The notes under the pieces: generated by a model
Database searches by the model: none
Told to the model about the DNA's origin: nothing
Seen by the model: only the letters and a program-made list of their open reading frames with translations
Assembly: GCA_036749735.1 (NCBI GenBank)
Contig: DAINXV010000005.1
Coordinates: forward strand, 1 to 34,050
Reading direction: 5' to 3'
From: Lawsonella sp012842085
Lineage (GTDB): Bacteria; Actinomycetota; Actinomycetes; Mycobacteriales; Mycobacteriaceae
DNA: 34,050 nucleotides
In this document: positions 14,781 through 23,317 of the stretch, in pieces
Position numbering within the stretch: position 1 is the stretch's first letter
Layout of the letters: each line of letters starts with the position of its first letter
Position numbers and translations under genes: made by a program

Positions 14781-16520
14781 TTACCAAGTGGGGAGCCAGT
14801 GCTGATATTTCCACAGTCCCGGAGTAATGGGGGTGCCTAACACAATGGGCAGAATCCACACGAAGTTAGCCACCACAAGCCCCATATACACAGACACAAT
14901 TACGCGCCCAAGCCGCAGATCCTGCCCCCAGCGGGCAAACCATTTACGGAAGCGGTTGGCGGAGGCGGGAGGGGTCGCCGGCACCCAACCATCCAATTCT
15001 GCTAGCGCCATCCCCAAACCCATGCACAAAAACGGGACAATGGCGGAAGCGTAGAAGAAATACATTTGCCGATCCCACGTCAACAACCAGGGGATCCAGG
15101 CAGCCGCATATCCACTCAACACCACCACATAGCGCGGATCATGGTGGCGGAACACTTTCCACAGTGCCCACATCAGCATGAAGACGCCGGCCCACCAGAT
15201 CATGCTGGTGCCCAGCAAAAGGATCGCCTGCACACAGCCATCGGGGCCACATGTGCCTTGCGGGGTGGCCTCAAAAAAGTAGAGCAGCGGTTTCAGGTTG
15301 ATGAGCCAATCCCAGGGCTTCGATTCCCACGGATGCTCGTAGCCAGCACTGGTTGTGAGCGACGAGTGAAACTCCAACATCTGCTGGTGGTAGTACCACA
15401 GTGCCCGGAAGGGCGACGGAACCCAGCTGAAAAAGCCTTCGGCTGGCACTTCATTGCCAACCACGTGCCGGTAGACGCCAGTCTCAGAGCGCAGCCACGC
15501 CCACCAACTAGAGAAATACACCAGCAAGGGAAGCGCCGCGAGGGAACCCAAAGCCGGAAGCAGGTCCCGCCGGATAGTACCCACCCAGGGGCGGGAGACG
15601 CGGTAGCGGCGGCGCAAGGCCACATCCCACATCACGCTCAGCACCCCAAAAACAGCAACAAAGTAAAGCCCCGACCATTTCACGGCAATGGAGAGCCCCA
15701 GCAAAATTCCCGCAGTAAAACGCCACCAACGGAATCCCCAGCGCGGACCAAACGGCGAAATATAGGTGCGCCCCTCCCGCAGCGTCACCAACATCCGGTC
15801 CTCCACCTGGTCCTTATCTTTCAGAAGGCTCAGGAGCGCACCCAACACAAAAGTGATGAGGAAAATGTCGAGCAGACCCGTGCGGGACACCACCGTGAAC
15901 ATGCCTTCGCACACCATAAGCAGGCCCGCAAGTGCAGCCGCATAGGTGGAGCCCGTCAACCGCCGCGTAATCCGCACCACCAAAATGATGCAAATAACTC
16001 CTGCGAGGGCGCTGGCTGCTCGCCACCCCAATGGGTTGTATCCGAATAGCGCCTCCGAAAGAGCAATGATCTGTTTCCCCAAAGGCGGATGCACCACGAG
16101 GCCGTAGCCAGGATTGTCCTCCACCCCCTGGTTGAAGAGCATCTGCCACGCCTGCGGCACGTAATGTTTCTCGTCGAAGACGGGGGTTCCCACATCGGTG
16201 GCATCTTTAAGACCAATGAAGCGGGTGAAAAAACCGAGTATTGCCAGGAAAGCGGTAACATACCAGCCTCGAATAGTATCGGTGGCTTGGGGACGGCGAG
16301 GCCAAACCTCACCAGCCGCCACCACCTGATCCTTCACGGCGCGTCCGATGCGGCGGGGGGTATCTACCCGTGGACTCAACCGCGGTATCCGCATCCCAAC
16401 TTGGTGGCGCGGCAAATAGGCAGAACCACGTTTCTGGTTGGTTTTCTGGGCAGCGCCGGAAGCCGTGCCGTTACCCTCTGCAACGTCACGGGAGGCGGAC
16501 TCGGATGTGCTAGCTGCCAC
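14781..16520 (-). CDS. pmt: Polyprenyl-phosphate-mannose--protein O-mannosyltransferase (GT39)
   Basis: 579 residues from GTG 16520 (603 from the ATG at 16592). After an N-terminal cytoplasmic part of about 85 residues come about ten membrane helices. The first outer loop holds the PVFDEKHYVPQAW motif, whose Asp-Glu pair is catalytic in PMT enzymes, and VVHPPLGKQIIALSEALFGY; later loops have ETGVYRHVVGNEVPAEGFFS and the HPWESKPWDWLI PMT motif. It transfers mannose from polyprenyl-phosphate-mannose to secreted proteins, as Rv1002c does in M. tuberculosis. The ATG start would overlap divergent rsmI; the GTG at 16520 has TAGGAT seven bases upstream and leaves a 54-base promoter gap, so I chose it. 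Its neighbour order (pmt divergent from rsmI, then metG) is conserved in Mycobacteriales. Confidence 0.9.
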   Translation of the reverse strand: MAASTSESASRDVAEGNGTASGAAQKTNQKRGSAYLPRHQVGMRIPRLSPRVDTPRRIGRAVKDQVVAAGEVWPRRPQATDTIRGWYVTAFLAILGFFTRFIGLKDATDVGTPVFDEKHYVPQAWQMLFNQGVEDNPGYGLVVHPPLGKQIIALSEALFGYNPLGWRAASALAGVICIILVVRITRRLTGSTYAAALAGLLMVCEGMFTVVSRTGLLDIFLITFVLGALLSLLKDKDQVEDRMLVTLREGRTYISPFGPRWGFRWWRFTAGILLGLSIAVKWSGLYFVAVFGVLSVMWDVALRRRYRVSRPWVGTIRRDLLPALGSLAALPLLVYFSSWWAWLRSETGVYRHVVGNEVPAEGFFSWVPSPFRALWYYHQQMLEFHSSLTTSAGYEHPWESKPWDWLINLKPLLYFFEATPQGTCGPDGCVQAILLLGTSMIWWAGVFMLMWALWKVFRHHDPRYVVVLSGYAAAWIPWLLTWDRQMYFFYASAIVPFLCMGLGMALAELDGWVPATPPASANRFRKWFARWGQDLRLGRVIVSVYMGLVVANFVWILPIVLGTPITPGLWKYQHWLPTW

Positions 16521-16527
16521 GTGCTTG

Positions 16528-16533
16528 ATCCTA
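16528..16533 (-). promoter_or_regulatory. -10 hexamer for pmt, leaderless
   Basis: On the minus strand TAGGAT is followed by CAAGCAC and the GTG at 16520. It supports a start 24 codons downstream of the longest frame. Confidence 0.5.
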
Positions 16534-16561
16534 CCTAATAGCGGCAGCTCCCTGGGGCTTG

Positions 16562-16567
16562 TACACT
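16562..16567 (+). promoter_or_regulatory. -10 hexamer for rsmI, leaderless
   Basis: TACACT is followed by seven bases and GTG at 16575. Another in-frame GTG at 16569 is only one base from the hexamer and so could not be transcribed from it. Confidence 0.55.
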
Positions 16568-16574
16568 GGTGTGC

Positions 16575-17420
16575 GTGGGAATTGAGAAACAAACAGGCAC
16601 TTTATATCTGGCTGCGACACCTTTAGGAAACCTGGGCGACGCTACGCCGCGGCTGCGGGACGCACTCCAGAACGCCGATATTGTGGCGGCCGAAGATACC
16701 CGCCGCACCGTGCAACTCGCCCACGATCTGGGTGTCACCATTGGTGGCAAGATTCTTTCCCACTACGACCACAACGAACGCGCCCGCGCGCCCCAGCTGC
16801 TGGAATTTCTGCAACAGGGGATGACGGTGCTGGTGGTCTCTGATGCTGGTATGCCCACCGTCTCCGATCCCGGCTACCGAATTGTGTCCCTGGCAGCAGC
16901 GGCAGGAATCCCCGTCACCTGCCTGCCGGGAGCATCCGCACCCCTCACCGCACTAGCGATCTCTGGTATTGGCACCGATCGCTTCGCCTTCGACGGTTTC
17001 CCGCCGCGCAAACCCGGACCGCAACGCCAATGGTGGGAAAGCTTGCGTACCGAGCCGCGCACCGTCATCTTCTTTGAATCCACCCACCGCATTGCCGACA
17101 CGTTGGCCCTGGGCGCAGAAATCTTGGGGGAGCGGGACGCTGCAGTGTGCCGCGAACTCACCAAAACCTACGAAGAATGCCGCCGCGGAACTCTCCCGGA
17201 ACTTGCGGAATGGGCACAGGATGGGGTGCGTGGCGAAATCACGGTTGTGGTTGCGCCGGGCGAGGAAACAGCAGCCAGTGAAGATCCCGCAGATCTGGTG
17301 GGGGATGTGCAGGCACTAGTGGCCGACGGCATGCGGATGAAGGATGCCTGCGGTGAAGTTGCGAAACGTACTGGTGTTTCCAAACGGGATCTTTACGAAG
17401 CAGTAATTGCCGCACGCTAG
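16575..17420 (+). CDS. rsmI: 16S rRNA (cytidine(1402)-2'-O)-methyltransferase
   Basis: 281 residues from GTG 16575. It 2'-O-methylates C1402 in the 30S decoding centre, using S-adenosylmethionine. The tetrapyrrole-methylase fold is marked by LYLAATPLGNLGDATPR at the N-terminus, VAAEDTRRTVQL, ILSHYDHNE, VVSDAGMPTVSDPGYRIV, CLPGASAPLTALAISG and FDGFPPRKPG. The last 60 residues form the usual RsmI C-terminal domain, ending in KRTGVSKRDLYEAVIAAR. The start is a probable leaderless GTG. It is divergent from pmt and 44 bases before metG, which has its own promoter. Confidence 0.96.
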   Translation: MGIEKQTGTLYLAATPLGNLGDATPRLRDALQNADIVAAEDTRRTVQLAHDLGVTIGGKILSHYDHNERARAPQLLEFLQQGMTVLVVSDAGMPTVSDPGYRIVSLAAAAGIPVTCLPGASAPLTALAISGIGTDRFAFDGFPPRKPGPQRQWWESLRTEPRTVIFFESTHRIADTLALGAEILGERDAAVCRELTKTYEECRRGTLPELAEWAQDGVRGEITVVVAPGEETAASEDPADLVGDVQALVADGMRMKDACGEVAKRTGVSKRDLYEAVIAAR

Positions 17421-17451
17421 CCTAAAATAGGTGTAACTGTCGCTAGCCACC

Positions 17452-17457
17452 TAGAAT
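17452..17457 (+). promoter_or_regulatory. -10 hexamer for metG, leaderless
   Basis: TAGAAT is followed by seven bases (GAATGTC) and ATG at 17465. The upstream in-frame ATG at 17456 overlaps the hexamer itself and cannot be the start of a transcript from this promoter. Confidence 0.6.
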
Positions 17458-17464
17458 GAATGTC

Positions 17465-19324
17465 ATGAGTATCCCTGTTCTTACTGCTGTTGCTTGGCCG
17501 TACGCTAATGGACCCCGCCACATTGGGCACGTTTCCGGATTCGGTGTCCCCTCCGACGTGTTTGCCCGGTACCAGCGAATGTCGGGAAATGATGTCCTCA
17601 TGATTTCCGGCACCGACGAGCATGGAACTCCACTCCTCGTGCAAGCCGACAAAGAAGGCATGAATGTGCACGACCTGGCCGACCGCTACAATCGCGTCAT
17701 CGTGGATGACCTTGCCGGCCTGGGACTCTCCTACGATCTTTTCACCCGCACCACCACCCGCAACCACTACGCCGTGGTGCAGGAAATGTTCCGCAACGTC
17801 GCCAAGAACGGATACCTTGTCACCAAGAAAACCGTTGGCGCCATCAGCCCCTCCAGTGGCCGTACCCTCCCGGACCGCTACATCGAAGGCACCTGCCCCA
17901 TTTGTGACTACGACGGTGCTCGGGGTGACCAGTGCGACAACTGCGGTAACCAACTGGATCCCGCAGACCTCATCAACCCGGTGTCGAAAGTAAACGGCGA
18001 AACTCCCAAGTTTGTGGAGACCGAACACTGGTTCCTGGATCTGCCTGCGCTGGCAGACGCCCTGGGGGACTGGCTCCGGGGACGCAAAGACTGGCGTCCC
18101 AACGTTCTTAAATTCTCGCTCAACCTGCTGGATGATATTCGGCCCCGCGCCATGAGCCGCGACATCGACTGGGGTATTCCCATCCCCGTCGAGGGCTGGC
18201 AAGACCGCAAAGATAAGCGCCTCTATGTGTGGTTTGATGCCGTCATCGGCTACCTTTCCGCCTCCATTGAATGGGCCTACCGCATTGGTGAACCGGACGC
18301 CTGGCGCAAATGGTGGAACAACCCAGAAGCGCTGAGCTACTACTTCATGGGCAAAGACAACATCACTTTCCACTCCCAGATTTGGCCCGCTGAACTGCTT
18401 GGATACAACGGCGAGGGAGCTAAAGGCGGAGAGGAAAGCATGCTGGGAGAGCTGCAGCTGCCCACCGAGGTCGTCTCTTCCGAATATCTCACCATGTCCG
18501 GCTCCAAGTTCTCCTCCTCGCGTGGCGTTGTTATCTACGTGAAGGACTTCCTGAAAGAGTTCGGCCCCGACGCGCTCCGCTACTTTATTGCAGCTGCCGG
18601 CCCCGAAAACCAGGACACGGACTTCACCTGGGATGAATACGTCCGCCGCACCAACCAAGAACTCGCCAACGAGTGGGGCAACCTCGTCAACCGCACCGTT
18701 TCTATGGCACACAAGAATTTCGGCAAGATTCCCACCCCCGGAACCCTGACCGATGCGGATATGGAGCTACGGAAACGGGCTGAGGAAGCCTTCGATGTGG
18801 TGGGTAAGAACCTGCATCGGGCACGCTTCAAGGCCGGCATTAGTGAAGCTATGCGCTACGTTGCGGATGCCAACCGCTATATTGCGGCGCAGGCACCCTG
18901 GCAGATTGCGAAAACAGTGAAGGCCGGTGGGCCGGACGCTGCTGAAGCTGAAGAGCGTTTGGGCACCGTGCTGCACACTGCACTGCAGGCGGTGCAGGAC
19001 GCCAACACTATGATGACCCCGTTCATGCCACATGCCTCACAGCAGATTTTCGAAACCTTGGGTGGTGACGGAATCTGGGCGGCACAGCCGGAAATTCATG
19101 AGGTTGTGGACGACATGCCCGTCAACCCCGTCGGGGTGGGCGTCCCAGAAGCGGGCCGTAGCTATCCGGTGATTATGGGCGACTACGAGGTTGAACAAGC
19201 CAAGTGGGAACGTCAGGACATTACCCCCGGCACTCCACTTTCCAAGCCGAAGCCGGTGTTCCAGAAGCTGGATCCGGAGTTGGGAGAAACCGGTCCCGAA
19301 TGGGCACCCATTAACAACGACTAA
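17465..19324 (+). CDS. metG: Methionyl-tRNA synthetase
   Basis: 619 residues from ATG 17465. Class I synthetase charging tRNA-Met. The catalytic domain opens VAWPYANGPRHIGHVSGFGV with the HIGH signature at 19-22. A knuckle with four cysteines (144, 147, 157, 160; CPICDYD and CDNCG) should bind one zinc. The KMSKS loop reads KFSSS (348-352). The helical anticodon domain follows, with a C-terminal extension after residue 560 that lacks the tRNA-binding EMAP-like domain. The next gene, tatD, follows after 61 bases, the order seen in many bacteria. Confidence 0.97.
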   Translation: MSIPVLTAVAWPYANGPRHIGHVSGFGVPSDVFARYQRMSGNDVLMISGTDEHGTPLLVQADKEGMNVHDLADRYNRVIVDDLAGLGLSYDLFTRTTTRNHYAVVQEMFRNVAKNGYLVTKKTVGAISPSSGRTLPDRYIEGTCPICDYDGARGDQCDNCGNQLDPADLINPVSKVNGETPKFVETEHWFLDLPALADALGDWLRGRKDWRPNVLKFSLNLLDDIRPRAMSRDIDWGIPIPVEGWQDRKDKRLYVWFDAVIGYLSASIEWAYRIGEPDAWRKWWNNPEALSYYFMGKDNITFHSQIWPAELLGYNGEGAKGGEESMLGELQLPTEVVSSEYLTMSGSKFSSSRGVVIYVKDFLKEFGPDALRYFIAAAGPENQDTDFTWDEYVRRTNQELANEWGNLVNRTVSMAHKNFGKIPTPGTLTDADMELRKRAEEAFDVVGKNLHRARFKAGISEAMRYVADANRYIAAQAPWQIAKTVKAGGPDAAEAEERLGTVLHTALQAVQDANTMMTPFMPHASQQIFETLGGDGIWAAQPEIHEVVDDMPVNPVGVGVPEAGRSYPVIMGDYEVEQAKWERQDITPGTPLSKPKPVFQKLDPELGETGPEWAPINND

Positions 19325-19385
19325 TCTGACCCCACTACCGTCACCACAGCACGATCACCACACTGCAAAGGAGTAGCCACCACCT

Positions 19386-20231
19386 ATGGGTAAAAAACGG
19401 CGTGAACCTGTTCCTGCCGAACCTCTCTTCCCACTCGTTGATGCACACACGCATCTTGATTCCTGTGGAGGAAAGGACCCGGCTTCGGTGGTGGAGATTG
19501 TGGAACGCGCCGAGGCTGTGGGAGTGGTGCGCATAATCACTGTCGGGTGTGCAGAAGATCGCCTGGATGACGCCATTATGGCGGCGGAGGCGCACCCCAA
19601 TGTGTATGCGGCACTTGCTCAACACCCCATGGATGCGCATCGCATCGGGGAGGACGGGAAAGAGCGTCTGGCGGAATTGGCTGCGCACCCCCGGGTGGTA
19701 GCCATCGGGGAAACGGGTCTGGACTACTACTGGATTAAAGCCGACCCCGAAAACATTGCCCCGAAAGAGGTACAGCACGACCTTTTCCGCTGGCATATTG
19801 ATCTGGCGAAACAACTCGACAAGCCACTTATGGTTCATAATCGCGATGCGGATGCCGACACGCTGGCAATATTGGACGAAGTTGGTGCCCCCGAACGCAC
19901 CATTATCCACTGTTTTTCCAGTACATTGGATTTTGCGAAAGAATGCGCTCGCCGTAGTTTTTATGTAACCTTTGGCGGAGCGACTACATTTAAAGCCAAC
20001 AATGAGCTGCGGGAAGTTGTAAAATACTATCCTCGGGACCTGATGATGGTAGAAACGGATGCACCATATTTGATGCCCGAGCCGTTTCGCGGGAATCGAA
20101 ACGAGCCACAATATGTTGCATATACTGCCTACCGACTAGCGGAAGAACTCGACATGGATCCCGCCGAGTTCGCAGCGCTCACCACGCGCAATGCATCCGC
20201 CGTCTACGCAATCCCGTATCCCAAAGATTAA
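19386..20231 (+). CDS. tatD: TatD-family metal-dependent hydrolase (DNase)
   Basis: 281 residues. Metal ligands of the TatD amidohydrolase barrel are all visible: His21 and His23 in DAHTHLD, Glu109 in AIGETGLDYY, His151 in MVHNRDAD, His175 in IIHCFSS and Asp225 in VETDAPYL. The family acts as a 3'-5' exonuclease and is linked to DNA repair and quality control. The first 17 residues are a basic extension. AAGGAG lies 12 bases before ATG 19386. It runs into rpfB 15 bases later, so the two genes are probably co-transcribed. Confidence 0.94.
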   Translation: MGKKRREPVPAEPLFPLVDAHTHLDSCGGKDPASVVEIVERAEAVGVVRIITVGCAEDRLDDAIMAAEAHPNVYAALAQHPMDAHRIGEDGKERLAELAAHPRVVAIGETGLDYYWIKADPENIAPKEVQHDLFRWHIDLAKQLDKPLMVHNRDADADTLAILDEVGAPERTIIHCFSSTLDFAKECARRSFYVTFGGATTFKANNELREVVKYYPRDLMMVETDAPYLMPEPFRGNRNEPQYVAYTAYRLAEELDMDPAEFAALTTRNASAVYAIPYPKD

Positions 20232-20246
20232 CGGAGGAGATGCTAA

Positions 20247-21446
20247 ATGAGTAGCTCCACGAAAACCCCACATATCGGACACAGTTGGCACCCCGTTTGG
20301 AGGGGCATCCTTGGTCTACTCTTGGTAGCTATCATCGCGACCGCCAGTGTCAGCCACGTCGCCCACCACAGTGTGAATGCAGTGGTTGACGGCGAAAAAA
20401 TCACCTTCGGCACCTTTACCCAAACAGTGGAAGGTGCCCTCCACGATCTTGGGAAAGAAATTGAGCCAGGTGACCTGGTGATACCAGCGCCCGACACCAA
20501 ACTCGACAAGAGCACCGAAATTGTTTTCCAGGAGCAGCGCTCCTTCAACCTGAAGGTTATTAACCCACCCAAAAAACGCATCACCAAACTCGAAGCAGCA
20601 GCCAAAAAGAATCCGAAGCTGAAGGTCGAGAAAGTTGCTTCCAATGTGGTGATGGTGAAACTCAAAACCACGAATTACGTGATTGATGAGGCCCTCAAGG
20701 AGATTCCGGGGCTAGAGGACTATGGCGTAAAAGCCGATCCGGAATCCACGATCCCGATAGAGGGAATGACAACGGAAGCCATTGCCCCGCGGCTCATCAA
20801 CTTGCGGGATTTCGGTAAAAAGAATGCTCGCATCTGGGTGGGTGCTTTTACCGTGCGGGAAGCTCTCGCGAAACTGGGCACTCCACTCCGCGACACCGAC
20901 AAAGTGACCCCGGATCCGGACACCCCACTCAAACACAAAATGAAGATCAAGGTCGTTCGCCAAGGCGACATGATTAAGAGCCGTCCACTCACCCTCAAAC
21001 CGGGTGAGAAACGCATTGATGACCCCAGCAAACTGGAGGGTCTGCGCACTGTTATCAAGAAGGGCGTGCCGGGCAAAGCCACCATTAAAGAACGCATCAT
21101 TTTCGACAAGCGTGGCAAAGTTGTGAAACGCGAGGTTCTCGAAAAAGACATTCTTTATAGGGCCAAACCTGCCACGGTGAAAGTGGGAACGAAGCCCATT
21201 AGCGCCGTCTGGCAGCAGCTGGCCCAGTGCGAATCCGGCGGAAACTGGAGCATCAACACTGGTAACGGCTACTACGGTGGTCTGCAGTTCAGCCAAGGCA
21301 CCTGGGAGGCCCGCGGTGGCCGAGAATTTGCTCCCCGTGCAGATCTGGCCAGCCCTGGCGAACAGATCACAGTGGCCGAGAGGGTGCGCGCCACCCAAGG
21401 CTGGGGAGCTTGGCCAGCCTGTACCGCCAGTATGGGGCTGCGCTAG
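20247..21446 (+). CDS. rpfB: Resuscitation-promoting factor RpfB
   Basis: 399 residues. A signal-anchor helix (about 19-37) is followed by DUF348 repeats (about 43-195, e.g. VNAVVDGEKITFGTFTQTVEGAL), a G5 domain (about 235-312) and the lysozyme-like Rpf domain (about 318-399). The catalytic Glu329 lies in AQCESGGNWSINTGNGYYGG; Cys328 and Cys392 should form the conserved disulfide. Rpf proteins cleave peptidoglycan glycan chains and help dormant cells to regrow. The three-part structure matches mycobacterial RpfB, and the tatD-rpfB-ksgA-ispE order is also conserved. There is no lipobox. GGAGGAG stands before ATG 20247. ksgA starts 20 bases after the stop. Confidence 0.95.
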   Translation: MSSSTKTPHIGHSWHPVWRGILGLLLVAIIATASVSHVAHHSVNAVVDGEKITFGTFTQTVEGALHDLGKEIEPGDLVIPAPDTKLDKSTEIVFQEQRSFNLKVINPPKKRITKLEAAAKKNPKLKVEKVASNVVMVKLKTTNYVIDEALKEIPGLEDYGVKADPESTIPIEGMTTEAIAPRLINLRDFGKKNARIWVGAFTVREALAKLGTPLRDTDKVTPDPDTPLKHKMKIKVVRQGDMIKSRPLTLKPGEKRIDDPSKLEGLRTVIKKGVPGKATIKERIIFDKRGKVVKREVLEKDILYRAKPATVKVGTKPISAVWQQLAQCESGGNWSINTGNGYYGGLQFSQGTWEARGGREFAPRADLASPGEQITVAERVRATQGWGAWPACTASMGLR

Positions 21447-21466
21447 AACGCACGAAGCAGCAGCAT

Positions 21467-22354
21467 ATGGAGGAAAATAGCACCACCCGGGATGAGGTTA
21501 CATTGTTGACCGCACCCGAGATTAGGGAACTGGCGGACAAACTCGACATTCGTCCCACCAAAAAGTTGGGGCAAAACTTCGTCATCGACCCCAATACGGT
21601 GCGCCGTATTGTTGCTGCTGCGGATATCCAACCAGAGCAAACAGTTCTGGAAATCGGTCCAGGGTTGGGATCCCTCACCCTGGCGTTGGCAGAAGTGGGG
21701 GCCAAGGTCACCGCCATCGAAATTGATCCGGCGCTGGCTGCCGAGCTGCCGCACACCTTTGCGCGGCATGCCCCCAATTCGCAGCTACAGATCATCGCAG
21801 CCGATGCGTTGCAGGTGACGGCGGAACAGATAGCAGCCGCCTCCGACACCCCTCCCACCGCATTGGTGGCGAACCTACCCTACAACGTTGCTGTTCCGGT
21901 GCTGCTGCATATTTTGGAGATAGTGCCCAGCATTACCACCACTTTGGTGATGGTGCAGGCGGAAGTTGCCGACCGGTTGGCCGCACAACCAGGCTCCAAA
22001 ACTTACGGTGTCCCGAGTGTTAAAGCCGGGTTTTATGGCACCGTCAGCAAAGCGGGATCCATTGGGCGGAATGTTTTTTGGCCAGCCCCAAATGTGGACT
22101 CGGGGCTCGTGCGGATCGATGCTTACACCACCGACGCACAGTGGGATCCTTTCGACCAGCAGCTTCACGACGATGTGTGGCGGGTTGTGGACGCAGCCTT
22201 CGCTCAACGTCGCAAAACATTGCGAGCTGCCCTGAAACAGTGGGCGGGTGACGGCGATACCGCGGCAGAAAGACTACAAGCAGCGGGAATCGATCCGACA
22301 CTGCGGGGCGAAAAACTCTCCACCGCGGATTACGTGCGGCTGGCTCGTAGTTGA
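21467..22354 (+). CDS. ksgA: 16S rRNA (adenine(1518)-N6/adenine(1519)-N6)-dimethyltransferase
   Basis: 295 residues from ATG 21467; the frame is open from 21410, but that start would overlap rpfB. It dimethylates two adenines in helix 45 of 16S rRNA late in 30S assembly. Marks are KKLGQNFVIDPNTVRRIV, the AdoMet loop VLEIGPGLGSLTL, AIEIDPALA, and the catalytic NLPYNVAVPVLLHIL. The C-terminal helical domain has FAQRRKTLRAALK. No strong ribosome site is seen (GAAG about 10 bases upstream), so coupling to rpfB translation is likely. Confidence 0.95.
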   Translation: MEENSTTRDEVTLLTAPEIRELADKLDIRPTKKLGQNFVIDPNTVRRIVAAADIQPEQTVLEIGPGLGSLTLALAEVGAKVTAIEIDPALAAELPHTFARHAPNSQLQIIAADALQVTAEQIAAASDTPPTALVANLPYNVAVPVLLHILEIVPSITTTLVMVQAEVADRLAAQPGSKTYGVPSVKAGFYGTVSKAGSIGRNVFWPAPNVDSGLVRIDAYTTDAQWDPFDQQLHDDVWRVVDAAFAQRRKTLRAALKQWAGDGDTAAERLQAAGIDPTLRGEKLSTADYVRLARS

Positions 22355-22378
22355 CCGGCTAACATGGCCGCTGCGTAG

Positions 22379-22384
22379 TATTCT
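22379..22384 (+). promoter_or_regulatory. -10 hexamer for ispE, leaderless
   Basis: TATTCT is followed by six bases and GTG at 22391. A TTGACC -35-like sequence lies at 22351-22356, and a second overlapping hexamer TAGTAT at 22376-22381 has better spacing to it (19 bases). Confidence 0.55.
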
Positions 22385-22390
22385 TATGGT

Positions 22391-23314
22391 GTGCTAACTG
22401 TAGTTCGACCATCCGTCACCGCCTCTGCCCCTGGGAAAGTCAATTTGCACCTGGGTGTGGAAGATCTCCGTGCCGACGGCTACCACGAACTCACCACCGT
22501 TTTTTGTGCACTTTCTCTGCGCGACAAAGTCACGGTATCCACATCGGACCATTTGCACCTCACTGTGTCTGGTGAAAATGCGGAAATGGTCCCCACCGAT
22601 GAAACCAACCTTGCCTGGCAAGCCGCCGAAATGGTGGCAGAGCACTGCAACGCATACCCCGCAGTCCACATCCACATTGACAAAACTATTCCCGTTGCAG
22701 GAGGAATGGCAGGCGGATCCGCAGATGCGGCAGCCGCACTGGTAGCGTGCAACGAGTATTTTCAAGCCGATCTAGACCGCGACACCCTACTTGAGATGGC
22801 CCTCGCACTGGGTTCAGATGTGCCGTTCTGTATTACCGGCGGCACCGCCCTCGGCACCGGACGGGGAGAACAGCTACTCCCCGTGTTGAACAGAACCACC
22901 CTGCACTTTGTTATCGCCATTGCCAAAGAGGGGCTTTCCACCCCCGCAGTCTTTCGCGAATATGATCGCCTCCAAGGCAAACATCCGGCCACTGGAAACA
23001 CCTCTCCAGATGGACTGCTCACCGCCCTAGCCAGTGGCGACATCAGCGCAATTGCGCAACATCTGGATAATGATCTGCAAGCTGCCGCTCTTAGCCTCTA
23101 TCCAGAACTTCGTTATACTCTGCGTGCAGGTATGGAAGCAGGTGCCCTCGGAGGCATCGTATCTGGCTCTGGCCCCACCTGCGCTTTCCTCTGTGCCGAC
23201 TCAGACAGCGTGTTATCGGTATCCGCTGAGCTAGCCGGCGCCGGAGTATGCAAGACCGTGCGTCATGCCAGCGGGCCCGTGCCAGGTGTAGTACTAGAAG
23301 ACGAGGCAGAATAA
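22391..23314 (+). CDS. ispE: 4-diphosphocytidyl-2-C-methyl-D-erythritol kinase
   Basis: 307 residues starting at GTG 22391. This GHMP kinase phosphorylates CDP-ME in the non-mevalonate isoprenoid pathway, which supplies decaprenyl carriers for the cell wall and menaquinone. Motif 1 APGKVNLHLGV (14-24), the ATP loop PVAGGMAGGSADAAAAL near 100-116, and motif 3 GGIVSGSGPTCAFL are intact. The start codon has no ribosome site and a -10 hexamer six bases before it, so the mRNA is probably leaderless even though ksgA ends only 36 bases upstream. The ABC-F gene begins 3 bases after its stop. Confidence 0.96.
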   Translation: MLTVVRPSVTASAPGKVNLHLGVEDLRADGYHELTTVFCALSLRDKVTVSTSDHLHLTVSGENAEMVPTDETNLAWQAAEMVAEHCNAYPAVHIHIDKTIPVAGGMAGGSADAAAALVACNEYFQADLDRDTLLEMALALGSDVPFCITGGTALGTGRGEQLLPVLNRTTLHFVIAIAKEGLSTPAVFREYDRLQGKHPATGNTSPDGLLTALASGDISAIAQHLDNDLQAAALSLYPELRYTLRAGMEAGALGGIVSGSGPTCAFLCADSDSVLSVSAELAGAGVCKTVRHASGPVPGVVLEDEAE

Positions 23315-23317
23315 CGC

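Noticed and set aside
17417..18712. 431-codon open frame antisense to metG
   Set aside because: It mirrors the metG codon pattern on the other strand, has no recognisable domain, and metG is certain. Other long antisense frames (15066-16049, 30387-30974, 24161-25027) were dropped for the same reason.
20232..20246. Riboswitch upstream of rpfB, as known for some actinobacterial rpf genes
   Set aside because: The gap from tatD is only 15 bases, too short for such an RNA.
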